In this document: positions 47,501-57,921 of the stretch, in pieces
Layout of the letters: every line of letters starts with the position of its first letter
Numbering within the stretch: the first letter of the stretch is position 1
Assembly (NCBI RefSeq): GCF_036785885.1
Contig: NC_092326.1
Span: 40,076,287-40,140,286 of the forward strand
DNA length: 64,000 nucleotides
Direction of reading: 5' to 3'
From: Coffea arabica
Lineage: Eukaryota > Streptophyta > Magnoliopsida > Gentianales > Rubiaceae
Made by a program: the position numbers and the translations under genes
Notes under the pieces: model-generated
Databases searched by the model: none
Told to the model about the DNA's origin: nothing
Seen by the model: the letters and a program-made list of their open reading frames with translations, nothing else

Positions 47501-49149
47501 TGATCTGTTAGTATGGACTGTGTTGATAACTTTTCCTTCATTAAACATCGACATACTCATTTCCTGCTTTACTTTTGCCTCCTTGCCATACATGCTGAGT
47601 TACTAGCTTAATCTTAGACACAATACTTCCAGTGCTGCAGCATACAGAGAAAGTACATTCTACTCAAAACAAATGTGAACGCGATTTATGCACTTTTTGG
47701 AAAATAAAAATGAGAAGAAATCTCCCCAACTATATATCATTAAAAACAGAAGAATTAGATAAGTTTCCCAACTGTAGTTTATCAAGCACCAATGTCAGTT
47801 TCATTTCATTAGGGGAAAGGTAGTAACCTGGGACAATTGCAGAAGCTTTTGAAATGTTTAGAAATGTGTAAAGGTTACTGACATTATGTTTTCCCAAAGG
47901 GAGAGGTTGTATCATTCAACAATGGCAAACTTCTGAACGGTTGAGTTACAATTCCAAGCAAAGTTGACTAACACAAAGTTATCCAAAAGTGCCAATCCAG
48001 GTACCAATTACATTTCATCAAACCTAAATTTAGCCACGAAAGTTGTTAATCACCTTCCAAGTCGAAAGACCTCCCGTCTTTAAAAAATTTCCTGGCCAGC
48101 TCTGGCTGAGAGAAAAGAGGTTTAAATAGTAAAGTAAGAAGCATTAGAATTAAAAAATTCACGAAACTTCAATGTAGGGTCCAAGTAAATGCACTTACTA
48201 CTGCATATATTCCCTTTCAGCACGATGAAAGGATAGCATACTCAAACTACAGATGCTTCTAGTTAAAAAATGGCTGATGGTAATAGAAAGAGTAACATGA
48301 TTCACCTTTAAAGTTGTATAACAAGATAATTACTTGTTTCTCTAGGCTTATACACCCTTGCAGCCTCATAATAATAGTATCCCCTTTATCATAAAGTGTT
48401 ACCTTTTCCAAAAAAATTAAATGAACACAAAAAACCCCACAATTTTAATCTAATGGATTAACGGTTTTACAAATACCACTAGGATGTGTCACTTAATTTG
48501 TAGATATGAGTGTTACTACGAAAAACACATCAACATCACATCAACATACTCCAAAGTAATTGTTTAAAAAAAAATCATCTTTTTGGTTATGTACCTCATC
48601 TATGAGACCCTTTTCAAATTCAATCCAGGGAGTTGGGTCCTTGCATTCCAATAATTCCTTCATAGACATTCTGAACACAAAATCTCAAAGAATTGGCAGC
48701 CAATAAAAAACAAAAAATTAGAACCAGAGTCACCCTTTACAAGTCTAACACGAACAACAACAAAAGAAGAATCATACGAGCATTGAAAACTTAACAGCCC
48801 ACAGAACTATATCTCCCGATTACAAAATTGAATAACGGGATCCCAAAAGATCAAAACTTGGACCGTATAGCACAGCAAAGAAAAGAAAATACCGGAAGAA
48901 TGCAGGGACATCCTGGTAAAATGGGTCAAGAACGATTGTATCCATTACATCAAACAACAAGATGGGCAGCTTTCTTCCACTGGTGTAAGCATTACTGATA
49001 TTAGAGGTGGTGGTGGCCGCGGTGGTAATACTACTGTTGCTCAGAGCCATTTGAGCAGAAATTTTATGGGTTGGTTTTACAATCAGAGAAGAAGTAAACG
49101 AGGAAATGAAAGGCTTCCATATTGATGATGATGGTAAAGCAGCCGCCAT
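44521..49149 (-). CDS. FHY1: Plastid HAD-family FMN hydrolase-like protein
   Basis: Seven coding exons: 49149-48893, 48670-48595, 48105-48054, 46331-46217, 46142-46072, 45621-45534 and 44674-44521, giving 270 residues. The first ~58 residues are Ser/Thr-rich and basic-poor, a likely plastid transit peptide. The HAD hydrolase core then begins KLPILLFDVMDTIV (motif I), with FTNYP (motif II, Thr), GKRKPE (motif III, Lys) and CIFIDDR (motif IV, paired Asp). It corresponds closely to the Arabidopsis chloroplast FMN hydrolase AtcpFHy1 as I recall it, which removes phosphate from FMN to give riboflavin. Motif I is unusual: the normal second Asp of DxDxT is Met here. All introns are GT/AG and phase-consistent; the intron at 46332-48053 is 1.7 kb. 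A different HAD substrate cannot be excluded from sequence. Confidence 0.9.
45683..45727. repeat. Poly(T)25-poly(G)20 homopolymer junction in intron
   Basis: Twenty-five T directly followed by twenty G, then CGGGG, in the intron between exons 5 and 6 of the FMN hydrolase-like gene. On the sense strand this is poly(C) then poly(A). Exact lengths should be treated as unreliable. Confidence 0.9.
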
Positions 49150-50844
49150 TCCATCAGCTTCTCTTCTTGCAAGCGTTAGCTGTTACTGATAATACCAGTG
49201 GTCCCTTTTTTTTTTTTTGGCCCCTTACAAGTAGTCGTGCTTTGCCGATAATGTGCAAAGGTGTGTTTGCTTTGCTGCCTTGCTTGGCTCACAAAATATT
49301 TGTGTCCGCAGGGGAAAATTCAAAATAGTCTCACCCAAAATTGATATTGGTACCCTCCAATTTGTTATAACATCTCTTTGTTTTTTTAAACTACCTCTAT
49401 AGTATAAATAGATAAAAAAAAAATGTTCATGTAATTTATTTCGATTACACTTTGAGAGAAGATAGAGTTTTTGCAACTATAATAAAAGATAAGAACATTT
49501 ATACGTGTAGGAGTGTCGACAAGCAAACGTGAATATCGAATTTTATCCTATCAGTAATAATACAGAATAATTAAATTTAGATGATAAATTATGCTAATCC
49601 CTCTTAAAATTTGTCAAATCGAGGGTACCATGTGTTTAGTTTCCCCAATTTTGTGATTTTGAGATAATATTAGAAAGCATAGGATTTTCTTTTTCAAAAT
49701 TTCATAATTTTTTGATAAAAAATAAATTTCATTAACGAATTAGTGAAAATCATTGAACGTGATTTGATTTATATTACTATCCTAATGACAAATAAAATAC
49801 GCATGAGAGCGGATACAATAGATCTAATGAAAAATAACGAAATTTTTTTTTAAATTATCTTCTAATAAGATAAATCATTGCAACTCACTTCTGTGCATAT
49901 TACAATTGACAGATCTACTAATAAGATTGACTTAAACTCCTATAATGCAATAATGGTGATGAGATATGTCAAGAGACCCAAAACCTAGAAAAGCTTTAGA
50001 TTTGATAATTAGATCTATAATAAATTTGAATCTAACAGCAAAAGAAGGGGGAAAAATGAAAATTTTACTATAAATTTCTAGAAAAAAAAAAAGAAGAAAA
50101 TTCTCATTAGGAGCCTGTAGGAGAATTGGAGAAGTCACACTAAAAAATTTAGAAGATACTTTATTAAAAAATAAAAGAAAATGAAATTTACAAACCATGA
50201 TGGTCTCTCTCCAAAAAAAAAGGACCTTATGAAAAAAGGGGAAAGGATAGAAAGAATTTAAAAGTATACTTGTATACTTTTTGGAAGCCTGAATTAAAGA
50301 TTAATCATTAATGATTAATCTTTAATTCAGGGCACGAGAGATGCTAAATTAACTGATTCAAGGTTCAATGGATGAATGCTTACTCTAACATTGCAATTGA
50401 ATTTTTGCTTTATAGAGGATTAATGTGACAACTTATAAGTTATTTGAACTAAATCAAACTTTGTCCCTTTAAAGGCTTACTCCTTTAATTTGATTTCCAA
50501 CAATATTAAGCCAAACTTAAAAACAATTGGAAAATCTTGAACACAGTCCTACCCATTTACTCTAGCTCGTTTATTATAACCTTACTTTAGTCAAATATTA
50601 AGTGCAAAAAAGAAAAAAAAATTGTCAGCTGTACCAAAATGCAAATTTTTAAAATTAGGGAGCTTGACTGAAAAATTAAAACTCCTGGGTGGCCACAAAC
50701 GGGGAATTGTTCAAGAGCCGAATGCTTATTATCAAATTTTTTTTTTAATCGCAATTTCTACTGAGCATTGAAAAGAACCATTCGGTCCAATTGAAGAAAA
50801 CAACAATCCCAGAACACTCTCAGAGTTTCTTACTCCCTTGTACA
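49150..50844. promoter_or_regulatory. Divergent promoter interval between FMN hydrolase and R3H genes
   Basis: The two flanking genes are transcribed away from each other, so this 1.7 kb holds both promoters and 5' UTRs. It is very AT-rich with no supported coding frame. It contains a perfect 44-bp palindrome at 50288-50331, listed separately. No TATA box or transcription start could be set with confidence. Confidence 0.45.
50288..50331. repeat. Perfect 44-bp palindrome, no spacer
   Basis: The left 22-base arm begins CCTGAATTAAAGATTAATCA and is followed immediately by its exact reverse complement. Identity stops at 50287/50332. It could extrude as a cruciform or fold in RNA. It lies 513 bases upstream of the R3H start codon. 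Confidence 0.95.
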
Positions 50845-53800
50845 ATGAGTCTCAACGATTTCGCCATGGTAATTAATTACATATGCTTTCTTGGTAATTC
50901 TGCTTTTAAAGTTTCTTTTTTTTTTTGGCTTTTGCTTTTTCTCCTTGGAAAGTGTATAAGAGACGGGCATGTTATTTTGTCCATGGGGTTGCTCCAATTC
51001 AACCAAGAACATTGATTAGAGTTTTTTTGTCCATGGGGTTACTGAAAAAGTTGTAATCTTTGCATATTATAAGCAGACTAAAATAAAGTTTGGTAGCCCT
51101 GCTGTCTTAGGAAAAATATGTAATTTTGCTGTCTGGAGTAAAAATAGGTAATTTTGCTGTCTGGAATACAAAAAGATGGATGCCCTGTTTCCTTTTTTCT
51201 TAATAACAAGTAAAGTAAAGGTATTTTTCTTTTCTTGCTGGGTGAAATAATGTATTATCGAACTTTGCAGCTTTAATTTTCATTATCAAGTTGAAGACTT
51301 TGCGACTCTTTGGAGCTTTTTGGCTAATGTAACTGAAACTCGAATATGAACACTCTTCCATGTTCAACGTTCATGGGTTCCATCTGTTGCCAAGTAAACA
51401 ATTTTACAGTTACTAGTAGTTGAACTTTATGGTGACGGAGCATTGGCTAGAGCTTTATGGACTAATGAAGAATATATGAACCAATGGCTAACTTAAATAC
51501 ATAGAATATAGTGTTACAGCAATTAAATTTAACTGGAGAATTGTTGTGGAATTCGTTTTGTTTGCTCTGCCTTCTATCTTGATTTATTCTTGTGTTGTGT
51601 TTTTGTGAAGAAGTGCTTATGATCAGTGGATTGCACTGGCTGGTTGTTATGCATATTTTGCAAAGTGGTTAATTGGGAAATCTTACTTGTTTGAACTCCT
51701 TGATGCTGAATTTTCAAATATCTACATGCTGTTAATCTCAACCTTTTACCTTCCGAGTCTCCTCTTTTCCTCTTCTTATTATTATTTTTTTCTCCCCTTG
51801 TTTAATGACATCTTATTTTGCTGCATTTTGATCTGTTCTATTCAACAAGGGGAGTTTGTCCCTTACTGGCTTTCCCTTAATATATACAACAGCTACATAT
51901 TTCTGCAGTCAAAATTTTTTCTTTGTATAAAACTTATTGTTTCGATTAAGATGGACTTTTACTTGTATTTAACCTAATTACACTTTCTTATTGGCTTGGT
52001 GCTTCTTTATTGGCATTTTTTATTGGCTTCTTCCTGATGTCATTGTTTTGTTTATATTCATGTCACATTACTGCAAGATATCATCTTATCTGGTGTCTAT
52101 CTACTACTCGAATTCTTATCAATTGTATTGAGATTTAACAAGTAAACAAACAGGTTGTACTGCTGTTTAGACATAATATCTGTATCCCAAGATCTTATGC
52201 TGGTTTATCTTTTGTCTCAAACACGCAATTCAGTGCTGCATTGTATTATGCTTGCTGTTTTGTGTTGATAATTATAGTGGCATCTTTTGTAGGTTGAAGA
52301 GTTGGCTTCTTTAATCAAAGACAATCTTCATTGCAAGCATCTTGTTCTCTCTGTGGAAGCAGCCCTGGTGGATTTCCTTCAGGATGATACAAGGTAACAT
52401 TCAGCTGACACCATAATGAATGGTTGCTTGTAAGTTTCTATGAGTAATAACCTTCTTTTTGTTTCTGAAAATTGTGAAACTGGAGATTGACATTGCTGAA
52501 ATCTGAATCGACTCAGAAAGAGCACTCTCTTGACACAGCCTTGTACTGGTAGAGTTGCAATGTCCAGAATTATGGCTGCATGGCACAGTCACAGTCTGCA
52601 CATATAATAACTAGAAATGGGAGACATCAGATGGCTAAAGGGGCAAATTTTAATCGATATAGTTGGGATTTAGATGTTTGACTTTTATATTGGTTCATAC
52701 TTAAGCTCTTGAAATCATTGCTAGATATTACAAGAAAGAAACAAGTCAAAAAGATGGCTTCTTGTGTAAATCCGTGGACTTGAGAAATGTTCTTGAGTAC
52801 TCATGTTTGTTGAACCATTTTATATACCAAAAAATAAGTATTGAGGCTAATAACGAGTTCAGTAAGGGCAAATATGGCACTAACTGGCCATAATTTGATC
52901 TTGTTGAAGTCTCTGTAGTAGTAGTTTCAGAACAACTTCCTCTCTGAATCTAATAGATATGAGCTTCTTTGCTGAAATGAATGTCAACATATTCCATTCC
53001 CTGAGAGTGAGAGGAAGTTGCTTAACATCGGTGACGTTATATAATGATGAGAATTCTTGTTAGCACGTTAGTGAATTCCAATCAATTCATGAAGGATCTG
53101 GAAATGTTATATAATGTAGACTAGGGATACATGCAGCATATATCATTTTTGACACTCATGGCTTTGGTAGAGTGTTGACCCTTTTTCCACTCGATGTGAC
53201 ATGACTTCCAGTTGGGTTAAGTATAGCAGATTTAAATGCTTGCAAATGATTTCAAGTTGTCAATTTATTTCGAAATCCTGAATTTTGTAAATTAGTAAAT
53301 TTAGGAATGCTAATTTTTTTTTTTTAGTTTTTCTATAAACTGATTGTTATAGAGTGGTTGTGTGTTTGATTTGAATATGTTTCTTTACTCTTTTGATTTG
53401 CTGATCCTCAAAAAGATTTCTTATGTGCATGCACCTAAAAATGGAAGTGGAGTTGTATTTGAAGGATTTCGGTCGGGAATTCTCTGTTAAAATTTTCAGT
53501 TTTTTGGAGTTACATAATATTGAGTTAGATGTTGGTATTTACTGCATTTGGCTACGGGACCTTTTTCTTTTTCTTAATTCACCCTTATGTAAGTGATGCT
53601 CTTCTAAGTCTATATTTAGTGGTGAGATTTTTTATTTCAGAAGTGTCCTAGGACCTTAAGTACTTTCTAGCTGGTAGTCCATAGTAGGTTGCTAAATGGT
53701 CTGCTATCTCTTTTTAATGGGTGACTTTCAGTTCTTTTCACCCATTAGAGAGAGAGAGAGAGAGAGAGGTTGCTAAATGGTCTGCTATCTCTTTTTAATG

Positions 53801-56762
53801 GGTGACTTTCAGTTCTTTTCACCCATTATTCCTTCGTTGCAATGACCATTGATTTCCTTTCTCTTAGTTTGCCGCTTCAAATCCTGGAAAATATGGTCAA
53901 AGACATTAGAGGAGTTTATGAAAATATAATGGAGTTAATCATGTTATATGCAGTTCAGACGGGGTTTTGGAGCTAGAGCCAATGGATTCCTACAGTCGCC
54001 TTCTCTTGCATCGTCTAGCTGATATTTTCGGGTATTAAATTTTCAAACCTTTTCTGAGGTTATTTATGCCACTGTCCTCTTGTGTGATAGTGGATGCCTT
54101 AGCTATTGACTTTTTGATTTTTCTCCAGCTTATGGTATTGTTTGATTTTGAAGAGAGGTTATGGTTGTATTGTGGCAGGTTTTCTCATGAATCAGTTGGT
54201 GAAGGAGAAGCAAGACACTTAGTTTTGGAGCGATGCTCAGAGACATCAATGTATGCAATACAGTGGTGATTATCAAAAGTCCTTAAATAGCTGAAAGAAA
54301 ACGTTTGCTGATTGTGGTCACTTGAAACATGAAACTTTAGCTTGATTATGGCTTATCATCTGAGTTGCATATGAAGCAATTCCTTGAAAGCATTAGCTAG
54401 CCTTCAAAATGTTTTTACCGATAATATTTCAGCTAGGTACTCTAGGTCGAGGATGATACTCAGTCTTGTTCAGAACTTGCGATGTGAATATTAACTGGGA
54501 CTTCGGAAAGAAAATTTTAGTCTGCATGGGTGCAAAACTAAGTAGAGAATCTTGACACTGGAAATAGGGAAGCTGGTTTTGAGGTCATGTAATGAATTTT
54601 GCATGCATTTAGTTGGAAAAGAAAGTTTATGCTGATTTAAGGAGCACTTGTGATGGTTTGTCATAAGACCTGGACATGGATGTTTCTAAAGGCTGATCCG
54701 GCCAATAGCATCCTAAATTCTTTCCAAGTCCTTCAGAGTTTAACATTATTCTCAATGCTTTAGATTTTAAGGCTCTAATACTCTAACCAGCTAGTGCGGA
54801 TTCTTGAGCACTTCTTTAACTTGTTTTCAGCCAATAATGAATCTTGAATGGTTTGGGGCTGCACAAAATGCTGGCCATTTTGCCACATATTTAAAGACTT
54901 TTATAGTATTATATTGAAGCTTATTTTGAGAGCATATCTCCAGTTTTTTATTAAATTAAAAAACAATCCAGTGTCTGCTTTTCTAAGGTTGAAGATTTAG
55001 CTGGTAGGTATGAGTTTTTTTTTTTTTTTTTTTTAGCTTCAGGTACAAGCTTCATTTCTGATAAGCCCTAGTATTTGATTTGCAGACCTTCCATCCTTGT
55101 CAGTGATCTACTGTGGCAGTATGATGAATTGCTGCCAACCCCAAAATTTCTGGAAGTATTAGAGAAGAAGAAAGCAGATCAACCAGGTATGGATTTTTTT
55201 TGCAGCTAACATTGAAATTGCATAATGGACCAAGTATTTAAGTTTACCTATTCAGCAACATGTGCATAAGTAGTAGGACTTGTATTGTTCTACATTGGTG
55301 CTATTCAGATCCTCGTAAGAAACAACGCACATAACAAAAAACACTTCATGTCTGTCAATTGCTATGAATTTTTTTCTTGAAAAACTTCTTGCTCTAGTTA
55401 TTTGTAGTAGACGAAATGTTTGTTCCCAATTCCACATTTTAGTGCTAAGCACACACAACAGTGTGTTAGAAGTTCAGTTGGCTTTGATGTTGCTTGGTTT
55501 TGACACCACTGCACTGCCTTTTTTTGAATTTGTGCCTATTGCTGTATTGTGGAATTAGTTTGAACTAACCTCAATCGTCTTTGTTATGATTTTTTAGCCT
55601 GTTTATTTGCAAGATATCTGGATCTGTCATGAGGCATGAATTTGAATTCCTTGGAAATCAATGTTGTGAAGACTTTCCTGAATGCTGCCTGATTTGGGTT
55701 ATGTGTAGAGTACTATTCCATTTTTCTGCAAACTCTTGGTTGCTTATTCCTAATGGTACTTTCCTGTCTTTTTTATTTCATTTTTTCTTTTTCAATGAAG
55801 AGCAAAATAATATAGTTTTAAGCTAAAAATATATCAGAGCCATATAGGTCATTTTTTAACTTTTTAATGTTTTGTAGTGATATTAAATGGTTGTGTAATA
55901 GGATTAGATTTTTTTAAAAAAATTTTACAATTTTTTAATATAGAAAAGAGGTCCTGCATTCTTGATTTGCACAGACCAACAATTGTATCTCGCTTGACTG
56001 CTACTTTGCATGGTTCATCTTCAACAAGTCCTGCATTGCAATGATCTATTTTCTTGCTTTTAGTTGACATGAATTCGTTTTCAGATGACTTCCCTGCATA
56101 TATTATTTATTGGGTAGAATATGTGTGAGTTTGTAAATCTAGTCTTATTCAAGTGTAACATGCTCGTGTGTGCAGGGCTGAATGCAGAAACACCAAGGCC
56201 TGAACTTTCTCTTGAGGAGAGAGAAGCAGCTTATTTGGCAGCTCGTGAACGCATTTTTGCTGTTGATGAATGTAGAACAGGAGAGCTGGTAGAGCAAAGG
56301 CCACCAAAGAATCCTACCGTTGCCCGCCGAATGATAGCACATGCTCTTGGACAAAGAATTAAGCCACACAATCATGATACCTCCTCTAGAGAGCCTAATG
56401 CTAATGGAAAACAAGCTAAAAATATGATGGTCCAAAATGAGGAGGATGACAACTTCAATTCAGGCGTTGAAGTTTACACTGAGAAAAGTGTCATGCCTGA
56501 CAAAAATCTGAGTTCAATTGGCAAGAAAAATGAATTGAGGCTCAGTGACAGTGAATCATCACATTCTGGTTTTACCATACCCAAAGATAATATTGATAGA
56601 CCTAGCAAATTGAGTTCCCCTGGCACACAAAGTGATCAGGCTAATATTCGCAAGGACAACCTCAGAGAGGAGCATATTGGTGCTGCAAAGAGAATGTTTG
56701 TTAATGCTCTGGGATTTCATCCAAGAAATGGCAACTTTTCTAGAACCAGACAAACAAAATGA
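50845..56762 (+). CDS. R3H-SUZ domain nucleic-acid-binding protein
   Basis: Six coding exons: 50845-50868, 52293-52393, 53954-54031, 54179-54250, 55086-55186 and 56176-56762, giving 320 residues. The first exon encodes only MSLNDFAM. An R3H domain spans about residues 10-100, with the signature Arg57-x3-His61 in SYSRLLLHRLADIFGFSHES. A SUZ-like region follows around 150-185 (LSLEEREAAYLAARERIF). The rest is Ser/Asn-rich and probably disordered. Two similar motifs, RRMIAHALGQRI and KRMFVNALGFHP, bracket that region. R3H domains bind single-stranded nucleic acid, and SUZ segments are RNA-binding, so a role in RNA metabolism is likely. It resembles the Arabidopsis single-stranded nucleic-acid-binding R3H proteins. 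The two long introns (1.4 and 1.6 kb) hold small tandem repeats. Confidence 0.92.
53686..53828. repeat. 62-bp tandem duplication flanking (GA)n in R3H intron 2
   Basis: The block starting AGGTTGCTAAATGGTCTGCT occurs identically at 53686-53747 and 53767-53828, separated by a (GA)n tract at 53748-53766. Identity over 62 bases implies a very recent duplication or an assembly artefact. Confidence 0.92.
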
Positions 56763-57921
56763 TAGCGGATGACACTGGAGCTAGTCCTCTGACTGATAAA
56801 GTCCAGAATGGCATTATTTAGTTCGGTGTGCTTGAAAGGAAACAAGGTAATTTAGACCAACGAATGACGTGGGTCTAGTCCTCTCATCTCTAGTCATCCT
56901 TGAAGATTAATGGTGGCTTGTGGCAATTTTACAAATCCACTGGATGATTGGGGTGTGGCAACTCTAGAAATCCACTAGAAGATTGGCTTGTGGCAGCTCG
57001 AAAAGTCCACCTGAAGATTTTAGCAGCCTTGATCTACTGCGGTGGATACACTGGGATGTGGTCAGGCACGGCAGTTGGGTGTCTTCCTACGGAACCTGGG
57101 TGACAAGCGTGTTGATTTTAAGCATAAGGTTAAGCTGAGATTATTCTTATACATTACTACGCCTTCCCTCTTCAGCCTCCCTTACCGTGTATTTTCTTTG
57201 AACAGGTTACGTTTCCTGTACTTTGATCTTTAGGTCTTAGAACTGAGTTTCTATTAGTTTTGACTAATTGTCATCACATTGGCTGCGTTTAGTTGCACTG
57301 TTAGCTAGAATATTTATATCTTTGCGGTCTTATAATTGAGGTATTTAGGCAAACTTCAAATGTTTGAATGTAGCCAATAGACATTTCTGCTTAGATATCG
57401 AGAACTTTGCAGATTTAGTCCCGAAACTTGGTTGATTGACCAAGATATAGAAAACCAACTCCTCTTGCCTCCGGTTGATTGGCCAGAGGTCTAGAAGGGA
57501 TTTCATTGATGAGCAAAACTCGTCTCCTTCATCAACTCTTATCAAGATCTGGCTCAGCCAAAAGAAAGAATTTTACACTATAAACCCGTAAAAGAATATC
57601 ATGATGCAAGGGATCAAGCTAATAAGCTATTCCCTCAATATCATCTGCACTATATGTACGTAATATACAGATCATGCAACAACAATCTTCGCTGCAGTTT
57701 TACTCCCTTGTGTCATCCTTCTCATCGCAAGAGAATATGGCACCAAAATCAGCATTTCAATTGGAGCAGATAGTTCCAAGCATCAAATGCTTCACATGTT
57801 CTTGTGTCAGTTCAACAATTGTTTCACTCCACATAATTCTGGAATTTCTTGAAACACATTCCAGAGAATTGGCAATCCAAGCAGCAGCGGATTTTTCTCA
57901 CTAAGGGCAGACATGCGAAAA
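56763..57921. terminator. Convergent 3' region between R3H and membrane-protein genes
   Basis: The two flanking genes converge here, so this 1.16 kb holds both 3' UTRs and polyadenylation regions. It contains a three-copy ~35-base tandem repeat (56902-57011) just after the R3H stop codon. Open frames such as 57674-57904 lack family content. Confidence 0.45.
56902..57011 (+). repeat. Three-copy ~35-bp tandem repeat in R3H 3' UTR
   Basis: Units near 56902-56941, 56942-56976 and 56977-57011 share GAAGATT(GG)..TGTGGCA, then A(A)ATCCACT/AGTCCACC, with a partial fourth start (GAAGATTTT). The period of 35 is not a multiple of three, consistent with untranslated sequence. Confidence 0.8.
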
